Assembly: GCF_020177335.1 (NCBI RefSeq)
Contig: NZ_JAIVMG010000001.1
Span: 124,001-188,000, forward strand
DNA from: Stappia indica
GTDB lineage: Bacteria; Pseudomonadota; Alphaproteobacteria; Rhizobiales; Stappiaceae
Direction: 5' to 3'
DNA length: 64,000 bases
Shown: positions 36,515 to 47,930 of the stretch, piece by piece
Layout: every line of letters starts with the position of its first letter
Position numbering within the stretch: position 1 is the first letter of the stretch
Translations under genes and position numbers: made by a program
The notes under the pieces: generated by a model
The model's database searches: none
The model's input: only the letters and a program-made list of their open reading frames with translations
Told to the model about the DNA's origin: nothing

Positions 36515-37618
36515 GTGTCGTTGAAACGGCAAATCTATTTCTGGCTGGGGTCGCTGGCGCTGTTCGCCGGCTTCATTTACCTGTTCAGCCCGATCCTGTT
36601 GCCGTTCATCGCCGGCATGGCGCTGGCCTATCTGCTCGATCCGATCGCCGACCGGCTGGAGCGCCTGGGCATGGGGCGGCTGCTGGCCACCGTGACCATC
36701 CTCCTGCTGTTCGTTGTCGCCTTCGCGCTGGTGTTGCTCCTGCTTCTGCCGGTGCTGGGCGGTCAGCTCGCCGGGTTCCTTGAGGCCATTCCCGGCCTTG
36801 TCGGCGCATTGCAGACGCTGGTGATGGAAAACTTCGGCGATCAGTTGCGGGCCATCTCCGGCATTGGCGGCGAGGAGCTGAAATCGAGCGTCGGTGCTCT
36901 GCTCGGTGAAGGGGCAGGCTGGATCGGCGGGCTGGTGAAATCGGTCTGGAGCGGGGGGCAGGCGCTGCTGTCGCTCGCCGCGCTGTTTGTGGTGACGCCG
37001 GTGGTAGCGTTCTATCTGCTGCTCGATTGGGACCGGATGGTCGCGCGGATCGACGGCTGGTTGCCGCTGCATCACCGCGAGGTGATCCGCGCGCTGGCCC
37101 GGGACATGGACAGGGCCGTTGCCGGGTTCGTGCGCGGGCAGGTGAGCGTCTGCGTTCTGCTCGGTCTGTTCTATGCCATTGGCCTTGCCGTCGTCGGGCT
37201 CAACTTCGGCCTCTTGATCGGCATCGGCGCCGGCCTCGTCAGCTTCATTCCCTATGTGGGCGCGACCCTTGGGCTGGTGGTCTCGCTCGGGGTGGCGCTG
37301 GTGCAGTTCTGGCCGGACTGGATGTCGATCGGGTTGGTGATGCTGGTGTTCGGCGCCGGACAGTTTCTGGAAGGCAATGTGCTGCAGCCCAAGCTGGTCG
37401 GCGGCAATGTGGGCCTCCATCCGGTGTGGCTGATGTTCGCGCTATTCGCCTTCGGCTATCTGTTCGGCTTCGTCGGCATGTTGATCGCGGTTCCCGCCGC
37501 AGCGGTGATCGGGGTGCTGACCCGGTTCGCCCTGGCGCAATACATGGCAAGTTCCCTCTACTATGGCCCGGGTGGCCGGCCGCTCGTTGAGGGCGATGAG
37601 GAGGGCTCCGATGTCTGA
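36515..37618 (+). CDS. AI-2E family transporter (PerM/YfgO-like)
   Basis: The 367-residue protein has about eight membrane helices and the family wording SPILLPFIAGMALAYLLDPI, FYLLLDWDRMV and GQFLEGNVLQPKLVG. The function of most members is unresolved; some export AI-2 or act as Na+/H+ antiporters. I start at a GTG at 36515 with GGGGA upstream; a TTG at 36497 is an alternative. The 3' end overlaps hdaA by 8 bp. PerM-hdaA pairing is common in alphaproteobacteria. Confidence 0.86.
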   Translation: MSLKRQIYFWLGSLALFAGFIYLFSPILLPFIAGMALAYLLDPIADRLERLGMGRLLATVTILLLFVVAFALVLLLLLPVLGGQLAGFLEAIPGLVGALQTLVMENFGDQLRAISGIGGEELKSSVGALLGEGAGWIGGLVKSVWSGGQALLSLAALFVVTPVVAFYLLLDWDRMVARIDGWLPLHHREVIRALARDMDRAVAGFVRGQVSVCVLLGLFYAIGLAVVGLNFGLLIGIGAGLVSFIPYVGATLGLVVSLGVALVQFWPDWMSIGLVMLVFGAGQFLEGNVLQPKLVGGNVGLHPVWLMFALFAFGYLFGFVGMLIAVPAAAVIGVLTRFALAQYMASSLYYGPGGRPLVEGDEEGSDV

Positions 37619-38309
37619 GCGGGCCAATGGACCCCGGCAGTTGCCGCTGGTGTTGCCGCATGAAGCGGCCCGGGGGCGGGAAGACTTTCTCCATGGCGCC
37701 TCCAACGAGGCGGCCTTCCGCTTCATCGATTCCTGGCCGAACTGGGCGGCGCCGGTCGCCATTCTCGCCGGTCCGGTGGGGGTGGGCAAAACCCATCTGG
37801 TTAATGTCTGGCACGAGGCCAGCGGCTGCGCGGTGATCGCCGCGTCCGATCTGACCGGCGACAAGGTGTCGGAACTGGTCGAAGCGGGGGCCGTCGCGGT
37901 CGAGGATGCCCATGAGGGGCTTGATGAGAACGCCCTGTTCCATCTGCTCAACGCGGCGCGTGAGCGCGGGGCGCTGGTGCTCGTGACCGCGCGTACCTGG
38001 CCGCGCAGCTGGGGGCTGAAGCTGCCCGATCTCGCCTCGCGTCTGCGCGCGGCAACGCCGATCGAAATGGCCGAGCCGGATGACGATCTGCTCCGGCGGG
38101 TGCTGGTCAAGCTGTTCGCCGACCGCCAGGTGTTCGTCGATCCGGCGGTGATCGAGTTCCTCGCCGTGCGCATGGAGCGTTCCATCGCCGCCGCGCAGGT
38201 GCTGGTGGATGCGCTCGACCGGGCAGCCCTGTCGGTGGGGCGCCGGATCACCCGGCCGCTGGCCGCCGAGGTGCTGGAAGCGATGGAGGGCGAGTCGCGG
38301 CAAGGCTAG
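37611..38309 (+). CDS. hdaA: DnaA regulatory inactivator HdaA
   Basis: The 232-residue protein is DnaA-like AAA+ without the DNA-binding domain. It has QLPLVLPH near the N-terminus, matching the beta-clamp-binding QL[S/P]L[P/F] motif (about residues 9-14), a Walker A GPVGVGKTH and an arginine-rich sensor region. With the sliding clamp it stimulates ATP hydrolysis on DnaA after initiation. GGAGG precedes the ATG, which overlaps the upstream permease gene. Confidence 0.9.
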   Translation: MSERANGPRQLPLVLPHEAARGREDFLHGASNEAAFRFIDSWPNWAAPVAILAGPVGVGKTHLVNVWHEASGCAVIAASDLTGDKVSELVEAGAVAVEDAHEGLDENALFHLLNAARERGALVLVTARTWPRSWGLKLPDLASRLRAATPIEMAEPDDDLLRRVLVKLFADRQVFVDPAVIEFLAVRMERSIAAAQVLVDALDRAALSVGRRITRPLAAEVLEAMEGESRQG

Positions 38310-38518
38310 GTGGCGCAGACCGCTCATCGCACGCAGATCCGCCCTTTGGCCTTTTCGAATGAACGTCGAGAGAGGCGCGAATGCGCAAATCCGCGTTCAC
38401 ATGAGCGCCTTTTTCCTGGAAACGACCGGAGCGATGCAAATCCGTCAAACCCGTCCTATAAGGTGATGGCCGAGCGGCGTTTTGAGGCGCCCGGCACGAC
38501 GGCTGACAGGAGACAGGC

Positions 38519-40735
38519 ATGAACGAGATTGACGCGCACGCACCGACCCCGGCGGAGAACGGCGAGACGGATGCGCATGAAGCCGTCTCGGATGCCGCCG
38601 AGGCGCTGTCCGGTCACCCCAGCCGGTTCATCAATCGCGAGCTGTCCTGGCTGCAGTTCAATCGCCGGGTGCTGGAGGAGGCGGAAAACATTTCGCATCC
38701 GGCGTTGGAGCGCCTGCGCTTCCTGTCGATTTCGGCCAACAATCTCGATGAGTTCTTCATGGTCCGCGTCGCTGGCCTGCGCGCCCAGCAGCGCGAGGGG
38801 GTGACTACCCGCTCCGACGATGGGCTGACGCCGACCGAGCAGCTTGAGAAGATCTCCGCCGCCGTGCTGGCGCTGCAAAGCGAACAGCAGGCGGTGTGGC
38901 TGGAAATGCGCAAGGTTCTTGCCGGCGAAGGGGTGGTCATCGTCGATGGGCCGGACCTGTCGGACAGCGACCGGCAATGGCTGCAGGAATATTTCCTGTC
39001 GCACATTTTCCCGGTGCTGACGCCTTTGGCGATCGACCCGGCGCATCCGTTTCCGTTCATCGCCAATCTCGGCTTTTCGCTGGTGCTGGAGCTGGTCGCG
39101 GAGAAGGGCGGGCGCGGCATGACGGCGCTGTTGCGCATTCCCAGCCAGGTGGAGCGCTTCGTTCGTCTGCCGGCGAACGAGACGGGCGAGGTCAGCCGCT
39201 TCATTCCCATCGAGACCGCCGTCGGCCTGTTCATCACCCGGCTGTTCCCCGGCTATGAGATTCGCGGCAAGGGCGCCTTCCGGGTCATTCGCGATTCCGA
39301 TCTGGAAATCGAGGAAGAGGCGGAAGATCTGGTCCGGCTGTTCGAAAGCGCGCTCAAGCGGCGGCGCCGCGGCTCGGTGATCCGGCTGGAGATCGAGGCG
39401 ACCACGCCGGCCTCCTTGCGCGAGTTCGTGGCCGAGGCGCTGGACGTCACCGGCGACGAGACCTTCCTGGTGAACGGGCTGCTGGCGCTCAACAACCTGT
39501 CGCAGCTCGTCTCCATCGATCGGGACGATCTGAAGTTCGAGCCCTACACCCCGCGTTTCCCGGAACGGATCCGCGAGCATGGCGGCGATTGTTTCGCCGC
39601 GATCCAGCAGAAGGATCTGATCGTCCATCACCCGTACGAATCCTTCGACGTGGTGGTGCAATATCTGCGTCAGGCGGCGCAGGACCCGGATGTGGTGGCG
39701 ATCAAGCAGACCCTGTACCGCACCTCCAACAACTCGCCGATCGTCAAGGCGCTGGCGGAAGCGGCGGAAAGCGGCAAGTCGGTGACCGCGCTGGTGGAGC
39801 TGAAGGCCCGGTTCGACGAGGAGGCCAACATCCGCTGGGCGCGGGATCTGGAGCGGGCCGGCGTGCAGGTGGTGTTCGGCTTTCTGGAGCTGAAGACCCA
39901 CGCCAAGCTCTCCATGGTGGTGCGGCGCGAGCATGGCGAATTGCGCACCTACTGCCATATCGGCACCGGTAATTATCACCCCATCACCGCCCGCATCTAT
40001 ACGGACCTGTCCTATTTCACCGCCGATCCGCAGATCGGCCGGGAGGCGGCGAAGATCTTCAACTACATCACCGGCTACGCCGAGCCGGTGAAGCTGGAGA
40101 AGATGATGGTGTCGCCGGTCGCCCTGCGCCACGACATCACCGCGATGATCGCGGCGGAAGCGGAGCATGCGCGGGCCGGACGGCCGGCGCAGATCTGGAT
40201 GAAGATGAACTCGCTGGTCGATCCGCAGATCATCGACGCGCTCTATGCCGCCAGCCAGGCCGGGGTGCAGGTGGATCTGGTCATTCGCGGCATCTGCTGC
40301 CTGCGTCCGGGCATTCCGGGCCTGTCGGAGAACATCCGCGCCAAGTCGATCGTCGGCCGTTTCCTGGAGCACAGCCGGATTTTCTGCTTCGGCAACGGTC
40401 ACGGGCTTCCCTCGCCGAAGGCGGTCGTTTATATCGGCTCGGCGGATCTGATGCCGCGCAACATTGATCGTCGGGTCGAGGCCCTGGCACCGTTGCTGAC
40501 CGCAACGGTGCATGAACAGGTGCTCGATCAGATCATGGTGGCGAACCTGAAGGACAACCAGCAGAGCTGGCGTCTGCTCGCGGATGGAGGACATGAGCGC
40601 GTGAAGCTGTCTCGGGGCGAGAAGCGCTTTAACGCTCATCAGTACTTCATGACCAATCCCTCACTCTCCGGCCGGGGCAAATCCTTGCGCAACCATTCAC
40701 CGAAATCTTTTGTGGAGCCCAGGAAGCGTGGCTGA
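38519..40735 (+). CDS. ppk: Polyphosphate kinase 1
   Basis: PPK1 reversibly builds polyphosphate from ATP. The 738-residue protein has the four-domain layout: N-terminal [21 protein letters not shown], head domain, and two phospholipase-D-like catalytic domains containing [26 protein letters not shown] and [14 protein letters not shown] (His residues that are phosphorylated or assist). AGGAGA precedes the ATG. ppx follows with an 8-bp overlap, so synthesis and degradation are coupled. A tie to the Pho locus at 17 kb is plausible, but no Pho box is evident in the 209-bp upstream gap. Confidence 0.96.
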   Translation: MNEIDAHAPTPAENGETDAHEAVSDAAEALSGHPSRFINRELSWLQFNRRVLEEAENISHPALERLRFLSISANNLDEFFMVRVAGLRAQQREGVTTRSDDGLTPTEQLEKISAAVLALQSEQQAVWLEMRKVLAGEGVVIVDGPDLSDSDRQWLQEYFLSHIFPVLTPLAIDPAHPFPFIANLGFSLVLELVAEKGGRGMTALLRIPSQVERFVRLPANETGEVSRFIPIETAVGLFITRLFPGYEIRGKGAFRVIRDSDLEIEEEAEDLVRLFESALKRRRRGSVIRLEIEATTPASLREFVAEALDVTGDETFLVNGLLALNNLSQLVSIDRDDLKFEPYTPRFPERIREHGGDCFAAIQQKDLIVHHPYESFDVVVQYLRQAAQDPDVVAIKQTLYRTSNNSPIVKALAEAAESGKSVTALVELKARFDEEANIRWARDLERAGVQVVFGFLELKTHAKLSMVVRREHGELRTYCHIGTGNYHPITARIYTDLSYFTADPQIGREAAKIFNYITGYAEPVKLEKMMVSPVALRHDITAMIAAEAEHARAGRPAQIWMKMNSLVDPQIIDALYAASQAGVQVDLVIRGICCLRPGIPGLSENIRAKSIVGRFLEHSRIFCFGNGHGLPSPKAVVYIGSADLMPRNIDRRVEALAPLLTATVHEQVLDQIMVANLKDNQQSWRLLADGGHERVKLSRGEKRFNAHQYFMTNPSLSGRGKSLRNHSPKSFVEPRKRG

Positions 40736-42254
40736 CAACACGCCTGGACGTGTCATTCGTGGCCGGTTGAACGGCAGCGGTCCCATCGCCGTCATCGACA
40801 TCGGATCGAACTCGATCCGGCTGGTCGTCTATGAGCGGCAGGCCCGCACGCCGACGGTTCTTTTCAATGAGAAGGTGCTCGCCGGGCTCGGTCGCGGTCT
40901 TGCCGCCAGCGGGCGCCTGTCCGAGACCGCCGTGGAGATGGCGCACAAGGCGCTGGTGCGGTTTCGCCGGCTGTGCGACCAGCTCGGGGTCGACAATCTC
41001 AACATCCTGGCGACGGCGGCCACTCGCGACGCGGAAAACGGCGCGGAGTTCATCGACGGCGTGCAGAAAATCTGCCGGACGCCGGTGCGCCTGCTGTCGG
41101 GCAAGGACGAGGCGCGGCTCGCCGCGCTTGGTATCGTTTGCGGCATGTGGCGACCGGATGGCATCGTCGGCGACCTTGGCGGCGGCAGCCTCGAACTGGT
41201 CGAGTTGACCGGCAGCACCATCGGCCGGGGGCAGACGCTGCCGCTCGGTGGCATCCGTCTGCAGGAAGAGGCGGGCGGCAAGCTGGCGCGGGCGCAAAAG
41301 CTCACCGAACAGGCGCTCTCAGGGGTGGAATGGTTGCCGGTCGGGTCCGGCAAGCCGTTTTATGCCGTTGGCGGCACCTGGCGTTCGCTGGCCCGTCTGC
41401 ACCTGTTCCAGAACGGCTATCCGCTCAATGTCATGCATGACTATGCGATCGAGGCGGAGGAGGCGATCGAGTTCTGCCAGATCGTCGCCCGGCGCAATCC
41501 GGACAGCCTCGACATGATCGACGTGGTCTCCCGCGCCCGCCGGCCGCTCCTCGCCTATGGCGCGACGGTGATGGAACACGTGTTGCGGCGGAGCGGGGCC
41601 GACCGGGTGGTGATGTCGGCGCTCGGTCTGCGCGAAGGGCTGCTCTACGACCTTCTCAGCGAGGAGATCCGGGCGCAGGATCCGCTGGTGGAAGCGGCGC
41701 GGGAACTCTCGCTGTTGCGCTCGCGCTCGCCCGATTACGCCGAAGAGCTGGTGGTGTGGACCGACCGTCTGTTTCCCACCGTGGGGATCGACGAGACCGA
41801 ATACGAACGGCGGCTGCGTACGGCGGGGTGCCTCCTGTCGGACATCGGCTGGCGCGCCCATCCCGACTATCGCGGCGAGCAGAGCCTGAACATCATTTCC
41901 AATGCGGGTTTTGTTGGCATCGACCACGCGGGACGGGCTTATCTGGCCCTGTCCGTCTTCTATCGCCATCAGGGGCTGATCGACGACAGTCTCAGCCCGC
42001 GCATTCGCGAACTGGCGCACACCCGGCTGAAGGAGCGCGCGCGGCTTCTGGGCGGCGCCTTGCGGCTCGCCTCGGTGCTGAGCGCCTCGGTCGATGGCAT
42101 TCTGCCGCAGATCGGCATGGCGGTGGAGAAGGGCGAACTCGTCCTGCGTCTGCCCGGCGAGCTGGCGGCGCTGGACGGCGAGCGCCTGAGCAAGCGGGCC
42201 AACCAGTTCAGCCGTCTGCTCGGCCTGCGCAGCCGCATCGAGGCGGTCATCTGA
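40728..42254 (+). CDS. ppx: Exopolyphosphatase (Ppx/GppA family)
   Basis: The 508-residue protein has the actin-like ATPase fold with [17 protein letters not shown] and [13 protein letters not shown] as phosphate loops, and a C-terminal HD-like helical region ([15 protein letters not shown]). It removes terminal phosphates from polyphosphate or acts on pppGpp. I start at the GTG at 40728, preceded by GGAG and AGGA and overlapping the ppk stop; a TTG at 40710 is the alternative. Its last 12 bases (GCGGTCATCTGA) recur 290 bp downstream. Confidence 0.93.
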   Translation: MADNTPGRVIRGRLNGSGPIAVIDIGSNSIRLVVYERQARTPTVLFNEKVLAGLGRGLAASGRLSETAVEMAHKALVRFRRLCDQLGVDNLNILATAATRDAENGAEFIDGVQKICRTPVRLLSGKDEARLAALGIVCGMWRPDGIVGDLGGGSLELVELTGSTIGRGQTLPLGGIRLQEEAGGKLARAQKLTEQALSGVEWLPVGSGKPFYAVGGTWRSLARLHLFQNGYPLNVMHDYAIEAEEAIEFCQIVARRNPDSLDMIDVVSRARRPLLAYGATVMEHVLRRSGADRVVMSALGLREGLLYDLLSEEIRAQDPLVEAARELSLLRSRSPDYAEELVVWTDRLFPTVGIDETEYERRLRTAGCLLSDIGWRAHPDYRGEQSLNIISNAGFVGIDHAGRAYLALSVFYRHQGLIDDSLSPRIRELAHTRLKERARLLGGALRLASVLSASVDGILPQIGMAVEKGELVLRLPGELAALDGERLSKRANQFSRLLGLRSRIEAVI

Positions 42255-42277
42255 CCGTCTTCAGACGGCTGGCAAAG

Positions 42278-42533
42278 GGCAACGGCGCGTCCCGGCGTCA
42301 TCAACTCATTGTGCGGCGAATTCGTCTCTCATGCGCGCTTTGCGGGGGACGATGTTCCTTGCGTATGATCGAAGTCGATGCCCCGTGCCTCTGCGTCCTC
42401 CTGGCCCCCGAGGCGGGATTGGGGCGCCGAAAGATGGGGCTGGAACCGGGAGACCGTGCCGCCCCGATCCCGGATCTCCGCTTTGCTCCGTCCGGGAGGA
42501 CGCGGAGAGTGGGGCTGTGTCGTCACATTCGAC
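42278..42533 (+). repeat. Dispersed intergenic repeat, copy C
   Basis: It matches copy A along its full length: left extension GGGCAACGG then GTCATCAACTCATT and GAATTCGTCTCTCAT, followed by the inverted-end unit GCGTCCTCCTGG (42393-42404) to CCGGGAGGACGC (42492-42503). It lies between convergent ppx and rnd and is bracketed by a 12-bp direct repeat GCGGTCATCTGA at 42244-42255 and 42534-42545. Confidence 0.72.
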
Positions 42534-42575
42534 GCGGTCATCTGAGCGGCCGGCAAATCTGACCGTATGGCAAAT

Positions 42576-42610
42576 CGGGCGCCGCCGGCATTTTGCGTCG
42601 GCGGCGCCCG
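42576..42610 (-). terminator. Stem-loop after rnd
   Basis: A perfect 12-bp GC stem (42576-42587 with 42599-42610, loop GCATTTTGCGT) lies 40 bp past the rnd stop. On the minus strand it is followed by ATTTGCC, only a weak U-run. Confidence 0.6.
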
Positions 42611-42650
42611 GGATGCGTCGATTGCTCTTCAGAGCTTCACCGAAGAGCCG

Positions 42651-43874
42651 TTATTCGGCAGAGGATTTCTGGCGGCTGCGCCGCTTGCCCCGTCCCTTGG
42701 ACGGCTGCTCGCTGACGACCGGTTCGCCCTGCTCGACGGCGACGATCCGCCGGCCGTTGAAGGCAAGCGCCATCTCGCCGCGCTTCAGCTTGAGCGCGAC
42801 CTCGCCGAACAGCTCCCGGCGCCAGCCTTTCAGGGCCCCCACATCGGCGTCGTCGTCGGCGGCGATCTTTTCCAGATCCTCCACCGTGGCGATCACCTTG
42901 GCGGCTACCCCATGGGCTTCGCTGACCAGCTTCAAGAGCACCTTCAGAAGATCGACCGCGGCGGCCGAGCCATCGGGCGCGGACCGGCCCTTGGGCACTT
43001 CCGGAAGCTGGTCCTTGGGCAGATCGAGCGCCCGCTTGACGGCGGCAAGGATATCCTCCGCCGTGCGTGAGCGCTCAAAGCCGCGCGGAATGGTGCGCAG
43101 GGCGCCAAGGGCGCTGACCGTCGTCGGCTGCTGGGCGGCGATCTCGTAGATCGCGTCGTCCTTGATGATGCGGTTGCGCGGCACGTTGCGCGAATGGGCC
43201 TCGCGCTCCCGCCAGGCGGCGACTTCCTGCAGCACGGCGAATTCGATCGGCTTGCGCACCCGGAGCTTGAGCCGGCGCCAAGCGTTTTCCGGCTCGCTGC
43301 GGTAGGTGTCTTCGGAGGTCAGCACCTCCATTTCGTCACCGACCCAATGGGAGCGGCCCTGCTCGGCGAGATTCGCCTTCAGGAAGCTGTAGACGTCGCG
43401 CAGATGGGTCACATCGGCGAGCGCGTAGTCGAGCTGCTTGGTGGTCAGCGGCCGGCGCGCCCAGTCGGTGAAGCGGGACGACTTGTCGATCCGCTTGTCG
43501 GTGATGCGCTGTACGAGCTGGTCGTAGGAGATCGAATCGCCGAAGCCGCAGACCATTGCCGCGACCTGGGTATCGAACACGGGGTGGGGGATGAAACCGC
43601 CGAGGTGATAGACGATTTCGATGTCCTGCCGGGCCGCGTGGAACACCTTGATGACGCTTTCATCGCGCATCAGGTCGAAGAACGGGGCAAGGTCAAGACC
43701 TTCCGCCAGAGCATCGACGATCACCGCTTCTTCCGGGCTGGCCATCTGGACGACGCAGAGCTTCGGCCAGAAGGTGGTTTCGCGCAGGAATTCGGTATCG
43801 ACCGTGACGAAGTCATGGCGGGCAAGACGTTGGCAAACGTCGGCGAGGTCGGAGGTGCTGGTTACGATCTGCAT
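42651..43874 (-). CDS. rnd: Ribonuclease D
   Basis: The 407-residue 3'-5' exonuclease matures tRNA 3' ends. The DEDDy exonuclease core is visible as VDTEFLRE (Asp, Glu), [12 protein letters not shown] (Asp) and [11 protein letters not shown] (Tyr, Asp); an HRDC domain ([20 protein letters not shown]) follows. The start at 43874 ([13 protein letters not shown]) fits the family better than the upstream ATG at 43928. It is divergent from aspS, 233 bp away. Confidence 0.93.
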   Translation of the reverse strand: MQIVTSTSDLADVCQRLARHDFVTVDTEFLRETTFWPKLCVVQMASPEEAVIVDALAEGLDLAPFFDLMRDESVIKVFHAARQDIEIVYHLGGFIPHPVFDTQVAAMVCGFGDSISYDQLVQRITDKRIDKSSRFTDWARRPLTTKQLDYALADVTHLRDVYSFLKANLAEQGRSHWVGDEMEVLTSEDTYRSEPENAWRRLKLRVRKPIEFAVLQEVAAWREREAHSRNVPRNRIIKDDAIYEIAAQQPTTVSALGALRTIPRGFERSRTAEDILAAVKRALDLPKDQLPEVPKGRSAPDGSAAAVDLLKVLLKLVSEAHGVAAKVIATVEDLEKIAADDDADVGALKGWRRELFGEVALKLKRGEMALAFNGRRIVAVEQGEPVVSEQPSKGRGKRRSRQKSSAE

Positions 43875-44107
43875 GTTGATCGCGACGTATATCCCAGCTT
43901 TTTCATCTTGTCGCCACGAAACCGCCATGAGTTGCGGTCAGGCAGATTTTTCTTCGAAACTGTGTCCCGGCTGCCAGACCGGGCGAGCGGCGTCCAAGTG
44001 GATCGACCGTGCCGTATCCTTGACTTTGCGGCGCTCCCGTGGCTTGTGCACCCGGCGCAGGAATGCGCCGGTCACCCGTTTTTCCAAGTCAGGCCATCGA
44101 GGAAATA

Positions 44108-45892
44108 ATGCATCGCTATCGCAGCCACACGTGCGGGGAACTGCGCGAAGACCATGTCGGTGAAACCGCGCGCCTGTCCGGCTGGGTTCATCGTGTGCGC
44201 GATCATGGCGGCTTGCTGTTCATCGATCTGCGCGATCACTATGGCATTACCCAATGCGTGGTCGATCCCGATTCGCCGGCCTTTGCCAAGGCCGAGGCGG
44301 TCCGTGCCGAATGGTGCGTGCGCATCGATGGCGAGATCAAGCGGCGCGATGCCGAGGTCATCAACGAGAATCTGCCGACGGGGCACATCGAGCTCTTCAT
44401 TCGCGATCTGGAAGTGCTGGGCGATGCGCGCGAGTTGCCGCTGCCGGTGTTCGCCGAGCCGGAGTATCCGGAAGACATTCGCCTGACCTACCGGTTCCTG
44501 GACCTGCGCCGTGAGACGCTGCACCAGAACATCATGACCCGGTCGAAGATCATCGCCTCCCTGCGCCGCCGCATGGAAGGGGTGGGCTTTGCCGAGTTCC
44601 AGACGCCGATCCTGACGGCCTCCTCGCCGGAGGGTGCCCGCGACTTCCTCGTGCCCTCGCGCCTGCATCCGGGCAAGTTCTACGCGCTGCCGCAGGCACC
44701 GCAGCAGTTCAAGCAGCTGCTGATGGTGTCGGGCTTCGACCGCTATTTCCAGATCGCGCCGTGTTTCCGCGACGAGGATCCGCGCGCCGACCGCCTGCCG
44801 GGCGAGTTCTATCAGCTTGACGTCGAGATGAGCTTCGTCGAGCAGGAGGACGTGTTCACGTCGATGGAGCCGGTCATTCGCGGCGTCTTCGAGGAGTTTG
44901 CCGAGGGCAAGCCGGTCAGCGAGACCTTCGCCCGCATTCCCTATGCTGAGGCGATCCGCAAATATGGCAGCGACAAGCCGGACCTGCGCAACCCGATCGA
45001 GATGCAGGACGTGGGCGAGCATTTCGCCGGCTCCGGCTTCAAGATCTTCGCGCGGATGCTGGAAGACCCGAAGAATGCGGTCTGGGCGATCCCGGCAAAG
45101 ACCGGCGGTAGCCGGGCCTTCTGCGACCGGATGAACTCCTGGGCGCAGGGCGAAGGCCAGCCGGGCCTTGGCTATATCTTCTGGCGTCAGGAAGGCGAGA
45201 CGGTGGAAGGCGCCGGTCCGCTGGCCAAGAACATCGGCCCGGAGCGCACCGAGGCGATCCGCCAGCAGCTCGGCCTGGAAGCAGGCGATGCGGCGTTCTT
45301 CGTCGCCGGCGATCCGAAGAAGTTCGCCGATTTTGCCGGCAAGGCCCGGACCCGCGCCGGCGAGGAGCTCGATCTGGTCGACCGCGACCGGTTCGAGCTG
45401 GCCTGGATCGTCGATTTCCCGATGTACGAATGGGACGAGGACGAGAAGAAGGTCGATTTCTCGCACAATCCGTTCTCCATGCCCCAGGGCGGCCTGGAAG
45501 GGCTTGAAACCACCGATCCGCTGGAACTGAACGCCTGGCAGTACGACATCGTCTGCAACGGCTACGAGATCGCCTCCGGCGCGATCCGGAACCACAAGCC
45601 GGAGATCATGAAGCGTGCCTTCGAGATCGCCGGCTATGACGAGGCGGTGCTGGAAGAGCGCTTCGGCGGCATGTACCGGGCTTTCCAGTATGGCGCGCCG
45701 CCGCATGGTGGCATGGCCGCCGGCATCGACCGGATCGTCATGCTGCTGGTCGGCGCGAAGAACCTGCGCGAGGTCACGCTGTTCCCGATGAACCAGCAGG
45801 CGCAGGACCTCTTGATGGGCGCGCCGTCCGACGTGTTCCCGAGCCAGTTGCGCGATCTGCATATCCGGCTCAACCTGCCGGAAAACGGCTGA
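44108..45892 (+). CDS. aspS: Aspartate--tRNA ligase
   Basis: The 594-residue class II synthetase has the N-terminal OB-fold ([19 protein letters not shown]), motif 2 ([19 protein letters not shown]), the bacterial GAD insertion and motif 3 (GIDRIVMLL). It charges tRNA-Asp; alphaproteobacterial enzymes may be non-discriminating and also charge tRNA-Asn when the GatCAB route is used, which cannot be decided from this window. AGGAAA precedes the ATG at 44108; the frame extends 23 codons upstream without support. Confidence 0.96.
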   Translation: MHRYRSHTCGELREDHVGETARLSGWVHRVRDHGGLLFIDLRDHYGITQCVVDPDSPAFAKAEAVRAEWCVRIDGEIKRRDAEVINENLPTGHIELFIRDLEVLGDARELPLPVFAEPEYPEDIRLTYRFLDLRRETLHQNIMTRSKIIASLRRRMEGVGFAEFQTPILTASSPEGARDFLVPSRLHPGKFYALPQAPQQFKQLLMVSGFDRYFQIAPCFRDEDPRADRLPGEFYQLDVEMSFVEQEDVFTSMEPVIRGVFEEFAEGKPVSETFARIPYAEAIRKYGSDKPDLRNPIEMQDVGEHFAGSGFKIFARMLEDPKNAVWAIPAKTGGSRAFCDRMNSWAQGEGQPGLGYIFWRQEGETVEGAGPLAKNIGPERTEAIRQQLGLEAGDAAFFVAGDPKKFADFAGKARTRAGEELDLVDRDRFELAWIVDFPMYEWDEDEKKVDFSHNPFSMPQGGLEGLETTDPLELNAWQYDIVCNGYEIASGAIRNHKPEIMKRAFEIAGYDEAVLEERFGGMYRAFQYGAPPHGGMAAGIDRIVMLLVGAKNLREVTLFPMNQQAQDLLMGAPSDVFPSQLRDLHIRLNLPENG

Positions 45893-45986
45893 CCCGGATG
45901 ACCGGTTCACGGCACGCCGGCCGATTGGGGCCGGTATGCCGGTGGCCGGTCGCGACCGGATCCATTGCGCAACGAGGCATGGTCAC

Positions 45987-47774
45987 GTGTTGAAGCGGAT
46001 CGAACGCCTGCTGTTTGGCGATACGGAAGGGGCGCTCTTCCTGATCCGCCGCCTGGTGATGGAAAACGCCAGGGCTTTTGCCTGGCAGTATGCGCTTGCC
46101 TTTGTCTTCATGGGGGTGATCGCGGCGACCACCGCCGCCAGCGCCTGGATCATGCGGGACATCATCAATCAGGTGTTCCTGGAACGGAACGCCACGATGG
46201 TGCTGGTGATCGCCGGTGTCGTGCTGGTGATCTTTTCCCTTAAAGGCGCGGCCACTTATGGCCAGATGGTGGTGCTTGGGCGGATCGGCAATGCGATCGT
46301 CGCCGCCACCCAGCGCCGGTTGTTCGAGACGATCACCCGGCAGGACGTGGCCTTCTTCGAAAGCTCCGGTCTTGGCGATCTGGCCACCCGCCTGTCGCAC
46401 AATGCCGCTGCGGCGCGGGCCGCGCTCGACATGGTGGTGACCGCGGTCGGCCGCGATCTGCTGACCGTCATTGCCCTTGTCGCGGTGATGGTGGCGCAGG
46501 ATCCGGTGATGAGCCTCATTGCGCTGGTGATCGCACCGCCGGCGATCCTGCTTGTCGGCGGGCTGGTTCGCCGGGTGCGCCGGGTCGCCAAGTCGCAGTT
46601 CGTCTCGCTGTCGCGGATCCTGTCGGTGTCGCAGGAGACCGTGACTGGCATCCGGACCGTCAAGGCGTTCGGCGCCGAAGACCGGATGCGGGCCGACATG
46701 AATGCGGCTGTCGCGGAGGTGGAACGGCAGTCGAACAAGATCGTCCGCCTGACGGCGCGCACCTCGCCGGTGATGGAAACCCTCGGCGGTGTGGCGATCG
46801 CGCTGGTCATTCTCTATGGCGGCTATGCGGTGATCGAGCTGGGAAGCGATCCGGGGGCGTTCTTCGCCTTCATCACCGCGCTGCTTCTGGCCTATGATCC
46901 GGCCCGCCGGCTGGCCCGGCTCAACGTCAACCTGTCCAACAATCTGGTTGGCGTGCGGTTGATGTACGAGGTGCTGGATCGGGCGGTGGGGGAAACCGAG
47001 ACGGCAGGCTCCGCGCCGCTCGCCGTGCCGCAAGGGCGCGTCACTTTTGAGGATGTCCGCTTTCACTACGGCGAGGCGCCGGCGCTCGATGGTCTGTCCT
47101 TCGACGCGCGGCCGGGCGAGATCACCGCGCTGGTCGGTCCGTCAGGGGCGGGCAAGTCGACGGTCTTCGGCCTGCTGGAGCGGTTCTATACGCCCAACGC
47201 GGGGGCGATCCGCATCGACGGGCAGGATATCCGCGCCGCCGACACCGCCTCGGTGCGGGCGGCACTGGCCTTCGTGTCGCAGGATACCTTCCTGTTCAAC
47301 ACCACCGTGCGCGAGAATATCGCCATGGGACGGCCCGGCGCGGATGAGGCGGCCATTCGTCAGGCGGCCATTGAGGCCAATGCCCATGAGTTCATCATGG
47401 CGCTGGATCAGGGCTACGACAGCGAAGTGGGCGAGGGCGGCGGGCGCCTGTCCGGCGGTCAGCGCCAGCGGATCGCCATTGCCCGGGCCTTGCTGCGCGA
47501 TGCGCCGATCCTGTTGCTGGACGAGGCAACCTCGGCGCTCGATTCAGAATCGGAAGCCAAGGTTCAGGCGGCGCTCGCCAATCTGATGCGCGGCCGCACC
47601 ACCCTTGTCATCGCCCACCGGCTGGCGACGGTACGCGAGGCGGCGCAGATCGTTGTCATGGACCGGGGACGTGTGGTGGAGCGCGGCTCTCATGCGGAGC
47701 TCAATGCACGCGATGGCCTCTACCGGCGCCTGTGCGATCTGCAGTTCAACGGGAACGGCAACGGCGCCTCCTGA
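45987..47774 (+). CDS. ABC exporter, fused permease and ATPase (MsbA/LmrA-like)
   Basis: The 595-residue half-transporter has six membrane helices (first about 330 residues) and a nucleotide-binding domain with Walker A GPSGAGKST, signature [15 protein letters not shown] and Walker B ILLLDEATSALD. It should form a homodimer exporting lipids, peptides or drugs. Start is a GTG at 45987 with GAGG nine bases upstream; TTG at 45990 is possible. It follows aspS by 94 bp. The substrate is not evident; an MsbA-like lipid flippase role is one possibility. Confidence 0.87.
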   Translation: MLKRIERLLFGDTEGALFLIRRLVMENARAFAWQYALAFVFMGVIAATTAASAWIMRDIINQVFLERNATMVLVIAGVVLVIFSLKGAATYGQMVVLGRIGNAIVAATQRRLFETITRQDVAFFESSGLGDLATRLSHNAAAARAALDMVVTAVGRDLLTVIALVAVMVAQDPVMSLIALVIAPPAILLVGGLVRRVRRVAKSQFVSLSRILSVSQETVTGIRTVKAFGAEDRMRADMNAAVAEVERQSNKIVRLTARTSPVMETLGGVAIALVILYGGYAVIELGSDPGAFFAFITALLLAYDPARRLARLNVNLSNNLVGVRLMYEVLDRAVGETETAGSAPLAVPQGRVTFEDVRFHYGEAPALDGLSFDARPGEITALVGPSGAGKSTVFGLLERFYTPNAGAIRIDGQDIRAADTASVRAALAFVSQDTFLFNTTVRENIAMGRPGADEAAIRQAAIEANAHEFIMALDQGYDSEVGEGGGRLSGGQRQRIAIARALLRDAPILLLDEATSALDSESEAKVQAALANLMRGRTTLVIAHRLATVREAAQIVVMDRGRVVERGSHAELNARDGLYRRLCDLQFNGNGNGAS

Positions 47775-47893
47775 GCGGTGCGCCCGATCCTCCAGACACG
47801 ACTGATACGTTTCCGCTTTGGTTCTTTTTATCTTGCGCGCGCCGAAGTGTCGGCAAGGGCGCGGGCACCCGGGTCTTGTCTCGCCCCATGCAC

Positions 47894-47924
47894 AAAAAAA
47901 CGCCGCCGGTGGGAGCCGGCGGCG
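47894..47924 (-). terminator. Intrinsic terminator, minus strand
   Basis: CGCCGCCGG and CCGGCGGCG pair around TGGGAG, with seven A on the plus strand giving a U7 run for minus-strand RNA. Transcripts of the exported-protein gene at 48151 would cross the repeat copy D before ending here. Confidence 0.85.
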
Positions 47925-47930
47925 CGAGTG

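Noticed and set aside
38310-38518. A Pho box before ppk
   Set aside because: The gap has AAATCCG-containing short repeats but no CTGTCAT pair at 11-bp spacing on either strand.
38456-40639. A 727-codon open frame antisense to ppk
   Set aside because: The ppk protein is unmistakable over the same interval; the antisense product is low-complexity and has no start support.
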